A DNA stretch of 32,148 nt from Algoriphagus sp. GTDB taxonomy: Bacteria > Bacteroidota > Bacteroidia > Cytophagales > Cyclobacteriaceae. How positions within the stretch are numbered: position 1 is the stretch's first letter; the number at the start of each line of letters is the position of its first letter. Made by a program: the position numbers and the translations under genes. This document shows positions 24,783 to 32,148 of the stretch, piece by piece. The stretch covers positions 1 through 32,148 of the forward strand of contig JAURGC010000011.1 of assembly GCA_030833985.1 (NCBI GenBank). The letters run 5' to 3'. The notes under the pieces were generated by a model. The model was not told the DNA's origin. It searched no databases and worked only from the letters and a program-made list of their open reading frames with translations.

Positions 24783-24919
24783 AGGTGGGAAAGGGCTCAG
24801 AATAAAGGATCTGGTGGTAGTGCAAATCCGAAGGAGGTTTAGATAGGTAAGTAAGTAAGGTATTTTTCTAAAAGGATGTCCTGCTATTGGGGGATATTCG
24901 ACTACTTAAAAGAAATAAT

Positions 24920-24946
24920 CTAATTGAATTTAACGAATACAATTAG
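24920..24946. promoter_or_regulatory. 27-bp imperfect palindrome upstream of the GRP-ribokinase-ARH cluster
   Basis: CTAATTG (24920-24926) and CAATTAG (24940-24946) are perfect 7-bp arms; allowing one mismatch, each arm extends to CTAATTGnATT. The site lies 138 bp before the permease ATG in the gap behind the DUF6671 stop. It has no T run beside it, which argues against a terminator; an operator for a repressor of the ribose genes is a reasonable but untested idea. Confidence 0.4.
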
Positions 24947-25028
24947 GAAAATAAAATGACATGCTTAGAAAGCACCTTCCTTTATTTAGGATTAAAATTG
25001 AAGGTATTGAGTTGAACAAGTATAACGC

Positions 25029-25874
25029 TCAAGGATTGCAAATCAGGCAATACTGGGGATCTTCTATTTTTTTTCCGTGTGGGAAAAAGATTTTTTCTTC
25101 CTTTCCGCAGTGGCTACATATTAGCAGGTGGGCCAAAGCAGCGTTACTTGGAGTGCCACAGAGGCTGCATGGAAGTCCTGGTTCCGTGGCTATGACAGCA
25201 AAACCAGGACGTTGGCAGGAGGGGCAGCAGGAATTTAGTTTTTCAAGAAGGAGTTGTGCTGTTTCTTGAATGACCACCATTCTGCTGGGGTTAAACATGG
25301 CCCGCATGTCTGTTTCAATATATCCAGATCCTTGGGTATCTAGAAGCATTGTCCCTGCTTTTCTAAGTTCGCCAAGATTTGTGATGCCTTTCAGTAGTCC
25401 CTCGAGACTATCTTTTGATGCGCGTAGAATGAGGCCATGGCTTGGAAAACCTACTTTGCCTGCAAAGGTCTCCAGTTCTTTCCAACTCGAAAATTCTTGC
25501 CCTGCAAAATTAGTGGCAGTACTGAGGTGGCGGGAATGAATTTCAAGTTGGTGCTTGCGGTCAATCAACAGGAGCCATTCCTCGTTTGCAGGTAAAAAAA
25601 ATGCGGAAGGATGTGGGCCAAAGGAGCCTTCGCTAGCAATTGCCAGATCAACTCCGGTAAGCTCCATTGCCAATTCACATTTTTTCCGAGCTGTGGTCAA
25701 TGGATCTGCAATTCGTGCTATCTCCCCAGAAAAGGTGCCCAACAAGTCTGTATTTAGTCCGTCGGCAACAACAACCTTTACTTTCAAGCTCGCTTCAAAG
25801 AGGGGTTGAATTACCTGCTCCTTTTGGTGCATGCTGGCGATGACTAAGGTTCTACCTTCGAAAAATCCAGCCAT
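25029..25874 (-). CDS. DUF6671 family protein with C-terminal double zinc ribbon
   Basis: A 281-residue soluble protein that I recognise only as DUF6671; no activity is established. The N-terminal three-quarters contains conserved-looking blocks FEGRTLVIASMHQKEQVIQP, DTDLLGTFSGEI-like sequence (NTDLLGTFSGEIAR), TARKKCELAM, IASEGSFGPHPSAFF, NEEWLLLID and STATNF. The last 65 residues hold four CxxC pairs (CPSC, CSLC, CSHC, CLIC) arranged as two zinc ribbons, and the protein ends just after the last pair (CLICNP). It begins 6 bp after the dihydroorotase stop, so the two are almost certainly co-transcribed. The acidic and histidine-containing blocks could be a metal or nucleotide site, but this is speculation. 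Confidence 0.8.
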   Translation of the reverse strand: MAGFFEGRTLVIASMHQKEQVIQPLFEASLKVKVVVADGLNTDLLGTFSGEIARIADPLTTARKKCELAMELTGVDLAIASEGSFGPHPSAFFLPANEEWLLLIDRKHQLEIHSRHLSTATNFAGQEFSSWKELETFAGKVGFPSHGLILRASKDSLEGLLKGITNLGELRKAGTMLLDTQGSGYIETDMRAMFNPSRMVVIQETAQLLLEKLNSCCPSCQRPGFAVIATEPGLPCSLCGTPSNAALAHLLICSHCGKEEKIFFPHGKKIEDPQYCLICNP

Positions 25875-25880
25875 GCGGGT

Positions 25881-27227
25881 TTATTTGGATTGAACTTCCA
25901 GGGCTTTTCCATTGACTCCCTCATGAAATACGCCATTCTCGTAGGCCAAGTGTCCATTGACCCAGGTGCTTAGTACATTGCTGTGGAAGGTCGTGCCTTC
26001 CAAAGGAGACCAACCGCATTTGTAGAGGATATTTTCCTTGCTTACCGTCCACTCACTATTGAGATCCACCAAGGTCAAGTCAGCAAAATAGCCTTCTCGG
26101 ATGTAGCCGCGCTCTTTAATGCGGTAAAGTATGGCGGGATTGTGGCACATTTTCTCCACGATTTTTTCCAAACTGATTTTGCCTTGCGCGTAAAATTCAA
26201 GGAGGCAGTTAAGCGAATGCTGGACCAGCGGAGCGCCCGACATGGACTGGAAGTAGGGCTTTTGCTTTTCTTCCAAGGTATGTGGCGCATGGTCGGTAGT
26301 GATCAAATCAATTCTGTCATCCAGTAGCGCAGCAAGTAGTCCCTCCTTATCTTTTTGGGTTTTGATGGCAGGGTTCCACTTGATCAGGGTGCCAAGTCGC
26401 TCGTAATCCTGGTCGGTAAACCAGAGATGGTGCACCGAAACCTCAGTGGTGATCTTTTTCTCTTCCAGTGGTATATCATTTCGGAAAAGAGACGTTTCCT
26501 TGGCTGTGCTGAGGTGGAGGATATGCAGGTGGGCGCCATGCTTTTCAGCAAGGCCTATGGCTCGTTCGGTAGCCTCAAAACAGGCTTGTTCGCTTCGTAT
26601 CAAGGGGTGACATGCAATGGGTACATTTTCTCCGTATTTTTTGCGGTAGAGTTCCTCATTTTTCTCGATGATCTCTTCTTTTTCGGAGTGGATGGCGATG
26701 AGGCCTTTGTGCGCAGCAAAAAGTTTTTCCAACATGGCGGGTTGGTCCGCGAGGATATTTCCTTTTCCCGTAAAGTAAAGCCCATCGTCCGTGATTGCTA
26801 GGTGCTTGGAGGTGTCCCATTGGATCACCTCATCTAGGTTATCCGCTGTAATGCCGAGCAAGAAGCCAAAGTTGGCCAGCGATTTGGTGGAGGCTAACTT
26901 GTATTTGTCGGCCCAGAGTTCCAAAGTCAACGTATTGGGCCGGGTGTTGGGCATCTCGATAAATGAAGTGACCCCGCCGGCGATAGCCGCCTTACTTTCG
27001 CTAGTTAGGTCTGCTTTGTGTGTCAGCCCTGGATCCCGAAAGTGCACCTGTCCGTCGATTACTCCAGGAAATAAGTACTTGCCACGACCGTCCACAATTA
27101 GGTACTGGTCTTGGGTTGGAATTTGCCCGATTTTTTGGATACGTTCTCCTTGGATTAGGACGTCGGCAACTTGAATTTTGCCTTCGTTAACTAAGGAAAC
27201 TTGTTGGATAAGGGTAGATTGAGACAT
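25881..27227 (-). CDS. pyrC: Dihydroorotase-type amidohydrolase
   Basis: Cytoplasmic zinc amidohydrolase for the third step of pyrimidine synthesis (carbamoyl-aspartate to dihydroorotate). The 448-residue protein has the expected elements: VDGRGKYLFPGVIDGQVHFRDPG, GGVTSFIEMPNTRP, AIHSEKEEI, LHILHLST and the catalytic ITTDHAPH. The metal motif HxH is QVH here (Q60-V61-H62). From memory the same Gln occurs in the Porphyromonas gingivalis dihydroorotase of known structure, so this is a lineage trait rather than a damaged enzyme, but dihydropyrimidinase-like activity cannot be excluded. The ATG at 27227 is well placed. It leads a two-gene unit with DUF6671. No other pyrimidine gene is in the window. 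Confidence 0.88.
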   Translation of the reverse strand: MSQSTLIQQVSLVNEGKIQVADVLIQGERIQKIGQIPTQDQYLIVDGRGKYLFPGVIDGQVHFRDPGLTHKADLTSESKAAIAGGVTSFIEMPNTRPNTLTLELWADKYKLASTKSLANFGFLLGITADNLDEVIQWDTSKHLAITDDGLYFTGKGNILADQPAMLEKLFAAHKGLIAIHSEKEEIIEKNEELYRKKYGENVPIACHPLIRSEQACFEATERAIGLAEKHGAHLHILHLSTAKETSLFRNDIPLEEKKITTEVSVHHLWFTDQDYERLGTLIKWNPAIKTQKDKEGLLAALLDDRIDLITTDHAPHTLEEKQKPYFQSMSGAPLVQHSLNCLLEFYAQGKISLEKIVEKMCHNPAILYRIKERGYIREGYFADLTLVDLNSEWTVSKENILYKCGWSPLEGTTFHSNVLSTWVNGHLAYENGVFHEGVNGKALEVQSK

Positions 27228-27351
27228 GGTAGAGTTGGGCTAACGAGCGTACCACAAAGAACGTATGTAAATCCTAAGATTACAAAGTTCTTGGACTTGA
27301 GGAGTTGTTTGAAGTAGGAAAATTAAAAATTTACTAGAGGGTTAAAGTATC

Positions 27352-27359
27352 TAATTTTG
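27352..27359 (+). promoter_or_regulatory. Bacteroidota -7 box of the DUF1593 gene
   Basis: TAATTTTG is an exact TAnnTTTG match, 58 bp before the ATG at 27418. No clear TTG is seen 17-23 bases upstream. Confidence 0.4.
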
Positions 27360-27417
27360 GTGGCGAGTCTAAATTCTTCTATTTATTTCCTAGTTTAATT
27401 CGCTCAATGGTTCTACT

Positions 27418-28953
27418 ATGAATACTCACAAAAAATCAATTCTTCGAGGTCTTATTTTTCAACTCATCCTTTTTCTTGGTTCTGTAGGGATGGTATTTAG
27501 TCAAAATACTAGGTCTCAACAGGGAAATGGTCCAAGAACAATTGTAACCACCGATGGAGAAATCGATGACGTAGATTCCTTTATTCGGATGCTGCTTTAC
27601 GCAAACGAATTTAGAATTGAGGGCTTGATCTATTCCTCAAGCATGTGGCATTACAAAGGAGATGAAAAAGGCACCCTTTTCACCTCAGAGATGGAGATGA
27701 CACGCAACATGTATGGCGCAAAAACCTCTCTAAGATGGCCTGGTGTAACGTGGATGAATCCTTTGCTTGATGCTTACGAGCAAGTTTATCCCAAATTGAC
27801 TCAACATGCTGCTGGGTACCCAACTGCTGCTTACCTCAGATCGGTGGTACAAGTAGGAAACATTGATTTTGAAGGAGATATGCGTTTGGATACAGAAGGC
27901 TCAAACTTTATAAAGGAGAAGCTTTTGGATGACAATTTAGAGCCACTTTACCTACAAGTCTGGGGAGGAACTAACACGATTGCTAGGGCGCTTCAGTCCA
28001 TTGAAGATGAATATAAGGGTAGCCAAAATTGGGAATCGATCTACAAAAAGGTAACGAATAAAGCAATTTTATATACCATCCTTGACCAGGATGCTACTTA
28101 TCGAAAATATATTGCCCCAAATTGGCCAGATTTAAAAGTTTATTACAATTCTAATCAATTCTGGTGCTTAGCCTATGCTTGGAAAAGGGCAGTTCCACCA
28201 AACCAGCACTATTTATTAGAAGGGAAATTTATGTCCGAAGAAATAATACAAAACCATGGCCCGCTTCTGAGTCAATACTATAGCTATGGGGATGGTCAAG
28301 CGCAACCAGGGGACGATGAACATATTCATGGTGATCCAAATAAACTACAAGGCACACAATGGGGCAGTTTTGAGAAATACGATTTTATTTCAGAGGGAGA
28401 TTCTCCAGCATTCTTACATTTGATTGATGTGGGTTTAAATAATCTTAACCAACCTCATTGGGGAGGCTGGGGAGGGCGATTACTGCAATCTGTGGAACAA
28501 CCCAATCGCTGGGAAGATGGTCAAAAGGTCCAAGATTTTAACCCCTTTAAAAAGAGTATGGATTCCACCTATCCTCAAATTCGATGGATAGAGGCCCTTC
28601 AACATGATTTTGCTGGCCGAGCTGATTGGTGCGTGCAGGACTATGATGATGCCAACCATCCTCCCAAGGTAGAAGCAAAAGGGGCTCTTCGAAAACAGGC
28701 AAAACCTGGTGAAAAAGTTATATTTGAAGTAGCTGTAAGCGATCCAGATGGAGACCAGTTGACTACGCTTTTTTGGGTGTATACGGAAGTAGGTAACTAT
28801 ACAGAAAGCCCTGCATTGGTACAAAAAGGAACTCGTTTAGAAATAACTTTGGATCCAAAAATAACAGGCACCCTCCATGTCATCGCTGAAGTAAAAGACC
28901 ATGGTGCACATCCTATGACACGGTACCAAAGATTTGTCCTGGATGTAAATTAA
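27418..28953 (+). CDS. Exported DUF1593 / Sde182-like protein with nucleoside-hydrolase-like domain
   Basis: A 511-residue protein with a signal peptide (MNTHKKSILRGLIFQLILFLGSVGMVFSQ) and a nucleoside-hydrolase-like domain starting with RTIVTTDGEIDDVDSF (residues 40-55), whose D46-x-E48-x-D50-D51 pattern corresponds to the calcium-binding DxDxDD of nucleoside hydrolases. The DUF1593/Sde182 family was described in part as cellulose-binding, and catalytic activity of most members is unproven. The C-terminal part from about 415 (NHPPKVEAKG, VSDPDGDQLTTLFWVY, HVIAEVKDHG) is an Ig-like Sde182 C-terminal domain. It lies upstream of, but divergent from, the pyrC-DUF6671 and ribose clusters. Either a polysaccharide or a nucleoside substrate is possible. 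Confidence 0.85.
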   Translation: MNTHKKSILRGLIFQLILFLGSVGMVFSQNTRSQQGNGPRTIVTTDGEIDDVDSFIRMLLYANEFRIEGLIYSSSMWHYKGDEKGTLFTSEMEMTRNMYGAKTSLRWPGVTWMNPLLDAYEQVYPKLTQHAAGYPTAAYLRSVVQVGNIDFEGDMRLDTEGSNFIKEKLLDDNLEPLYLQVWGGTNTIARALQSIEDEYKGSQNWESIYKKVTNKAILYTILDQDATYRKYIAPNWPDLKVYYNSNQFWCLAYAWKRAVPPNQHYLLEGKFMSEEIIQNHGPLLSQYYSYGDGQAQPGDDEHIHGDPNKLQGTQWGSFEKYDFISEGDSPAFLHLIDVGLNNLNQPHWGGWGGRLLQSVEQPNRWEDGQKVQDFNPFKKSMDSTYPQIRWIEALQHDFAGRADWCVQDYDDANHPPKVEAKGALRKQAKPGEKVIFEVAVSDPDGDQLTTLFWVYTEVGNYTESPALVQKGTRLEITLDPKITGTLHVIAEVKDHGAHPMTRYQRFVLDVN

Positions 28954-28979
28954 TCAGGAGTAAATATTTGCCAATTAGT

Positions 28980-29606
28980 TCAATCCATCATTCCTTTTCC
29001 AGCAAAAATCTTGGGCAGGTATTTTTCAATTCGATTAAGACGGGTAGCGGATTGCTTTGCTTCTGAGAAGTGGATCACATAGCCTCGTTGTCTGCCAGGA
29101 GTCAATGCAAAAAATGCAGCTTCCAGACCCGAATGTTCTGCAAATTTTTGATGGAGTTCTTCGGGCAATACCGGTAGAGTAGGCTTGGCACTGGCTTTTT
29201 TACCTGAACGTTCCACTTCTATGGCTTGGAGGAGGTATTCTTTGATTTTGCCTTCAATTTCCTCAGCTTGGGTTAGCTGGGTGAACCGAATAAAGCGTCC
29301 TACTTGGGAATTAGGTCCAGGGCGTTCCAAAAGCTGATAAGGGTCCTCAAGTAGTCCTCCTTTGAGAAAACTCAACACACAGGATTGGTTAAATACCCCT
29401 AAAATCACCACATTTTTGCCATCAAGGGTATAGGTAGGCATACCCCATTTCCGTTCTTCTTGGAGTTCGGTTTCTAAGAGGAGTTGGCGAAGAAACTCAA
29501 GTATATCCGTCCAGCGATGTACTTTACATTCCGGAGTGGCTCCCTTTGGACAGCGCATGCAGCCTTCGAGGAGAAATTGATCGATGAGGGGATTGGGTAA
29601 GGACAT
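28980..29606 (-). CDS. DUF1801 / YdeI-OmpD-associated family protein
   Basis: A 208-residue soluble protein with a DUF1801 domain (about 30-140: ILEFLRQLLLETELQEERKWGMPTY, NVVILGVFNQSCVLSFLKGG) followed by a YdeI/OmpD-associated C-terminal helical segment (GLEAAFFALTPGRQRGYVIHF, ATRLNRIEKYLPKIFAGKG). DUF1801 resembles a phosphatase-binding or small-ligand fold, but no activity is known. Three cysteines near the N-terminus (C16, C19, C27 in CMRCPKGATPEC) look like part of a metal site. It is convergent with DUF1593, 26 bp away with no terminator seen, and stands alone. Confidence 0.82.
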   Translation of the reverse strand: MSLPNPLIDQFLLEGCMRCPKGATPECKVHRWTDILEFLRQLLLETELQEERKWGMPTYTLDGKNVVILGVFNQSCVLSFLKGGLLEDPYQLLERPGPNSQVGRFIRFTQLTQAEEIEGKIKEYLLQAIEVERSGKKASAKPTLPVLPEELHQKFAEHSGLEAAFFALTPGRQRGYVIHFSEAKQSATRLNRIEKYLPKIFAGKGMMD

Positions 29607-29966
29607 AAGCTAAAGAGTTTCCTTTTTGTTACGAATTAACAGACTCCCTAAGTTTTTTTGAAATAAAAACCGGTTTTTTTGAAACCAAATAGAAATCACA
29701 CAAGCATAGATGGATTATTTGGTAGCTACTAGAGATTAATACCAATCAATTCATTGGTCTTAATTCTTTTTTTTGCATCACCCATGGTAGTTTTTTTAAA
29801 TCTATTCCCAGTGGTTTTTCTTTTTGAAAGAATTTTTAAGCGCTACTTTGGTAAGTTCTATTTTTGTTGCTGGTAATTGATAAGGCCTTTTTTTTGATGA
29901 AATGTATTTCAAAACAAGTCAAAATTCATATTTTAAATTTTGAAAACCCATCCTTCCTTTTTTCTA
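29607..29966. other. 360-bp A/T-rich intergenic region between DUF1801 and beta-lactamase-like genes
   Basis: No convincing coding sequence. Contents: a 12-base direct repeat GTTTTTTTGAAA at 29652-29663 and 29673-29684 (21 bp apart), overlapping a perfect 14-bp palindrome AAAAACCGGTTTTT (29665-29678); a 6-bp hairpin ACCAAT-CAATTC-ATTGGT (29741-29758) followed by a T-rich run; and a TATTTTTG -7 box at 29859-29866. Runs of seven to nine T are frequent. The divergent promoters of both flanking genes must be here. Confidence 0.5.
29859..29866 (+). promoter_or_regulatory. -7 box upstream of the beta-lactamase-like gene
   Basis: TATTTTTG matches TAnnTTTG, 100 bp before the ATG at 29967. No TTG at the standard distance, so partial support only. 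Confidence 0.35.
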
Positions 29967-31103
29967 ATGAAAACCATCTCTACACTTCTTTTCTGTTGTT
30001 TGCTCTCATTCAATATCCCCTCAAAGGCACAAGAGTCCAGCACCCAACGCCTGACACAATTGATGCAAGACTTTCCTGTAATGGGACTGTCTGTGGCGGT
30101 AGTCAAAGAGGGAAAGGTGGTGCACACCCAAGCTTTGGGTTGGAAGGAAGAGGGTACGGAGTCTTTGGAGACTACAGATCTCTTTCGAATCGCTTCCATT
30201 TCCAAATCTTTTACGGTAACTGCTCTATTGCAGCTTGTAGAAAAGGGTCTTATTTCCCTAGACGATGATGTGAGCAACCTTATTGGCTTTCAGATTCGCA
30301 ATCCCAGATTTCCAGATACCATGATTACCCTGCGCATGCTGCTTTCCCATACCTCCAGCATCAACGATCAGCAGGGCTACTTTACCTTGGACGCCATTCA
30401 TCCCGAGAAGAATGCTACTTGGCAAGAAGCCTACAACGCCTATGCCCCAGGTGATGGCTACGAATACTGCAACTTGAACTTCAACCTCGCAGGGGCGATA
30501 TTGGAGAAGTATTCAGGAGTGCGCTTTGATGCCTATATCCAAGAAAATATTCTTAAGCCATTAGGTCTGTATGGAGGGTATGATGTAGATCAGTTGGATA
30601 AAAGCCGCTTGGCTACACTCTATGCCTATCAGCGGGATTCGGCCAAGTTTATCCCGTCCCCTGCAGCCTATGTTTCTAAAAGCGAGGAACTCAAAACCTA
30701 TATTCCAGGCTATAGTACTCCGATTTTTTCCCCAACAGGAGGTATGAAAATCTCAGCACCAGATCTAGCCAAGTACCTCTTAGTTCACATGAACTATGGG
30801 AAGGTTGGAAAGGTCCGATTGATTTCTTCAGCTCATTCCAAAGAAATGCAAACTCCGCTTTCTTCGGACGAAAACTACGGTTTGGCTCTCTGGAAAACGG
30901 ACGTGTTGATCCCAGGAGTAGAATTGGTAGGACATACCGGATCGGCTTATGGGCTGTATAGTGCGCTATTTTTTAATCCAGAAGAAAAATATGGATTTGT
31001 AGTGATCAGTAATGGTTGTGATCCTTCCGTAGAAGAGGGATATATTAGAGTAATCCGCCGTACTATCCAGATTTTACATGAGGAGTGGATCCTAAAGCCC
31101 TAG
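29967..31103 (+). CDS. Exported serine beta-lactamase-like hydrolase (class C/esterase/peptidase type)
   Basis: A 378-residue penicillin-binding-fold serine hydrolase. A signal peptide (MKTISTLLFCCLLSFNIPSKA) starts at the ATG 29967; the open frame has an ATG nine codons earlier (29940) but that start spoils the signal peptide. Catalytic motifs: S77-I-S-K80 (SxxK), Y167-C-N169 (YxN) and H323-T-G (the KTG equivalent). HTG in place of KTG is frequent in the non-beta-lactamase members (esterases, D-amino acid peptidases), so antibiotic resistance should not be inferred. It has no regulator beside it. The stop codon converges with that of DUF3820, six bases apart. Confidence 0.88.
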   Translation: MKTISTLLFCCLLSFNIPSKAQESSTQRLTQLMQDFPVMGLSVAVVKEGKVVHTQALGWKEEGTESLETTDLFRIASISKSFTVTALLQLVEKGLISLDDDVSNLIGFQIRNPRFPDTMITLRMLLSHTSSINDQQGYFTLDAIHPEKNATWQEAYNAYAPGDGYEYCNLNFNLAGAILEKYSGVRFDAYIQENILKPLGLYGGYDVDQLDKSRLATLYAYQRDSAKFIPSPAAYVSKSEELKTYIPGYSTPIFSPTGGMKISAPDLAKYLLVHMNYGKVGKVRLISSAHSKEMQTPLSSDENYGLALWKTDVLIPGVELVGHTGSAYGLYSALFFNPEEKYGFVVISNGCDPSVEEGYIRVIRRTIQILHEEWILKP

Positions 31104-31109
31104 GCCATC

Positions 31110-31343
31110 TTATTTTCTTGAAGCACTTGGGTGACGAGATTTAATTTCATGAATAAGGTGCTCCAACCCATTGAGTCGAATTTCATAGAGGGTATTCAAA
31201 CACATGCCCAAATGGCCGGCGGGAAATCCTTTTTTATGCATCCAAACAAGGTAGTTTTCAGGGATATTGCAGAGAAGATGCCCCTTGTACTTTCCAAAAG
31301 GCATGGTATGCGTGACGATATCGATTAGGATTTGGGGATTCAT
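31110..31343 (-). CDS. Small DUF3820 protein
   Basis: A 77-residue soluble protein with the DUF3820 pattern MPFGKYKGHLLCNIPENYLVWMHKKGF (shown here in parts: MPFGKYKG at about 14-21, IPENYLVWM at about 27-35). The family was once called a putative quorum-sensing-regulated virulence factor; its function is not known, though its MPFGKYKG motif also appears beside nuclease domains. The gene is complete despite its small size and is convergent with the beta-lactamase-like gene, six bases between stop codons. ATG at 31343 fits the family length. Confidence 0.82.
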   Translation of the reverse strand: MNPQILIDIVTHTMPFGKYKGHLLCNIPENYLVWMHKKGFPAGHLGMCLNTLYEIRLNGLEHLIHEIKSRHPSASRK

Positions 31344-31409
31344 AGGGATAATAATACCCTTTTTCAGTTCGGAAAACTAGCGTCGCGTAGGTTGATGCCT
31401 TGCAAATAC

Positions 31410-31440
31410 TTGGGTAATTAGACAAGACTACCTAGGTTTA
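31410..31440 (+). promoter_or_regulatory. Near-consensus promoter of the LLM oxidoreductase gene
   Basis: TTG (31410-31412) is followed after 20 bases by TAGGTTTA (31433-31440), seven of eight bases of TAnnTTTG. The ATG starts only four bases later, which would imply a leaderless or almost leaderless transcript. Weak, because one consensus base is wrong. Confidence 0.3.
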
Positions 31441-31444
31441 CGCC

Positions 31445-32148
31445 ATGGAAATAGGAATAGATAGCTTTGCAGCTTTTGTGACAGATGCCGAGGGCAATCC
31501 CATAGGAACTGCCCAAGATGCCTTGCGTGAATTATTGGATCGAATTCAGCTTGCCGATGAAAAGGGACTGGATGTATTTGCCATCGGAGAACACCATCGT
31601 AAAGAATTTTTAGATTCCGCTACCTCGGTGATTTTGGCAGCTGCAGCATCTCGGACCAATCGAATTCGCTTGAGTAGTGCCGTGACGGTGCTGAGTGCGG
31701 CAGATCCGGTTCGTGTATTCCAACAATTTGCTACCTTGGATTTACTCTCCCAAGGGCGTGCTGAACTGGTTGTAGGCAGGGGCTCATTTTCAGAAGCATT
31801 TCCACTTTTTGGGTTGAACTTCCAGGATTACGATGCCTTGTTTGCAGAAAAGTTAGACTTGCTTTTGCAGCTGAATGAACAAGAGGTAATCACCTGGAGG
31901 GGGAGATTTCGACCTGCCTTGCAAGAGCAAGCCATCTACCCTCGACCCCTGCAAGAAAAGCTTCCTATCTGGTTGGGCGTAGGAGGGACGCCAGCCTCCT
32001 TTGTGCGGGCAGGTTCTTTGGGATTGCCCCTGATGGTGGCAGTGATTGGAGGAGAGACGCACCGCTTCCGGCCCTTAATTGATTTGTATAGAGAGGCAGG
32101 AGACAAGGCTGGCTTTGCCCAAGAAGAGCTAAAGGTTGGCTTGCATTC
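31445..32148 (+). CDS. LLM class flavin-dependent oxidoreductase, 3' end outside window
   Basis: The first about 234 codons of a bacterial luciferase-like monooxygenase. The TIM-barrel pattern is clear: MEIGIDSFAAFV, LADEKGLDVFAIGEHHRKEF, RLSSAVTVLSAADPVRVFQQFATLDLLSQGR, AELVVGRGSF, LPIWLGVGG and PLMVAVIGGE. This group (similar to YhbW/MsnO8-like enzymes) uses reduced flavin and oxygen or acts as a flavin reductase; the substrate is unknown. The frame is open to the window end, and no stop is present. It is divergent from DUF3820 with about 100 bp between the starts. The usual full length is about 330-350 residues, so roughly a third is missing. Confidence 0.9.
   Translation, partial: MEIGIDSFAAFVTDAEGNPIGTAQDALRELLDRIQLADEKGLDVFAIGEHHRKEFLDSATSVILAAAASRTNRIRLSSAVTVLSAADPVRVFQQFATLDLLSQGRAELVVGRGSFSEAFPLFGLNFQDYDALFAEKLDLLLQLNEQEVITWRGRFRPALQEQAIYPRPLQEKLPIWLGVGGTPASFVRAGSLGLPLMVAVIGGETHRFRPLIDLYREAGDKAGFAQEELKVGLH

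Noticed and set aside
24846-24860. Tandem GTAA/TAAG units upstream of the permease
   Set aside because: Only three copies of a tetranucleotide; too short to call a phase-variable repeat or array.
24961-25269. Open frame of about 100 codons on the plus strand near the DUF6671 gene
   Set aside because: Mostly antisense to DUF6671, whose CxxC pairs and conserved blocks are clear; the plus-strand translation has no recognisable domain.
26355-26801. 148-codon plus-strand frame inside pyrC
   Set aside because: Antisense to a well-conserved dihydroorotase; its translation has no family features.
29967-31103. Antibiotic-resistance beta-lactamase
   Set aside because: The third motif is HTG, there is no AmpR-type regulator, and the family contains many esterases and peptidases; only the fold is supported.

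Overview
The window looks like chromosomal DNA from a member of the Bacteroidota, most likely order Cytophagales (an Algoriphagus/Cyclobacteriaceae-type genome; the genus is inference from the gene set). The lineage signals are a very large secreted protein with a gliding-motility / type IX secretion (T9SS) type B C-terminal domain, a PorP/SprF outer-membrane protein beside it, several TAnnTTTG -7 promoter boxes, near absence of Shine-Dalgarno sequences, and a dihydroorotase with the Gln-Val-His form of the metal motif. No transposon, phage, CRISPR array or rRNA is visible.

Layout. 1-2420: 3' part of the bifunctional NAD(P)HX epimerase/dehydratase gene, then an MFS exporter and a terminator. 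2580-6340: asnS (minus), then rpoN and a degenerate PAP2-like membrane protein overlapping by one base (plus). 6352-8835: outer-membrane beta-barrel protein (minus), a tRNA-Arg(ACG) with its own textbook Bacteroidota promoter and terminator, and a sugar-type MFS permease (minus). 8835-16226: yaaA and an 1835-residue T9SS type B cargo protein (minus, 3 bp apart), with a divergent porP/sprF gene. 16232-19410: M48 (Ste24-type) metalloprotease, PhyH-family dioxygenase, DUF808 membrane protein. 19468-21456: ThuA-like exported protein and a ketose-3-epimerase-like TIM barrel. 21481-24782 (minus): GRP sugar permease, ribokinase and an exported ADP-ribosylglycohydrolase-family protein, apparently one operon. 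25029-27227 (minus): dihydroorotase and a DUF6671 zinc-ribbon protein. 27418-32148: exported DUF1593/Sde182 nucleoside-hydrolase-like protein, DUF1801/YdeI protein, exported serine beta-lactamase-like hydrolase, DUF3820 protein, and the 5' part of an LLM flavin oxidoreductase.

How the genes may work together. The most coherent functional story is at 21.5-29 kb. An exported ADP-ribosylglycohydrolase relative could release ribose or an N-/O-ribosyl product in the periplasm, the GRP permease could import it and ribokinase phosphorylate it. An exported DUF1593 protein with a nucleoside-hydrolase-like fold lies about 2.6 kb away. The second system is secretion: the giant cargo carries a T9SS type B terminus and the SprF-like barrel next door is the type of partner known to be needed for such cargos. 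The rest is mostly housekeeping (metabolite repair, tRNA charging, sigma-54, stress protein). I see no obviously new defence or mobile system; the unusual items are listed in the findings.
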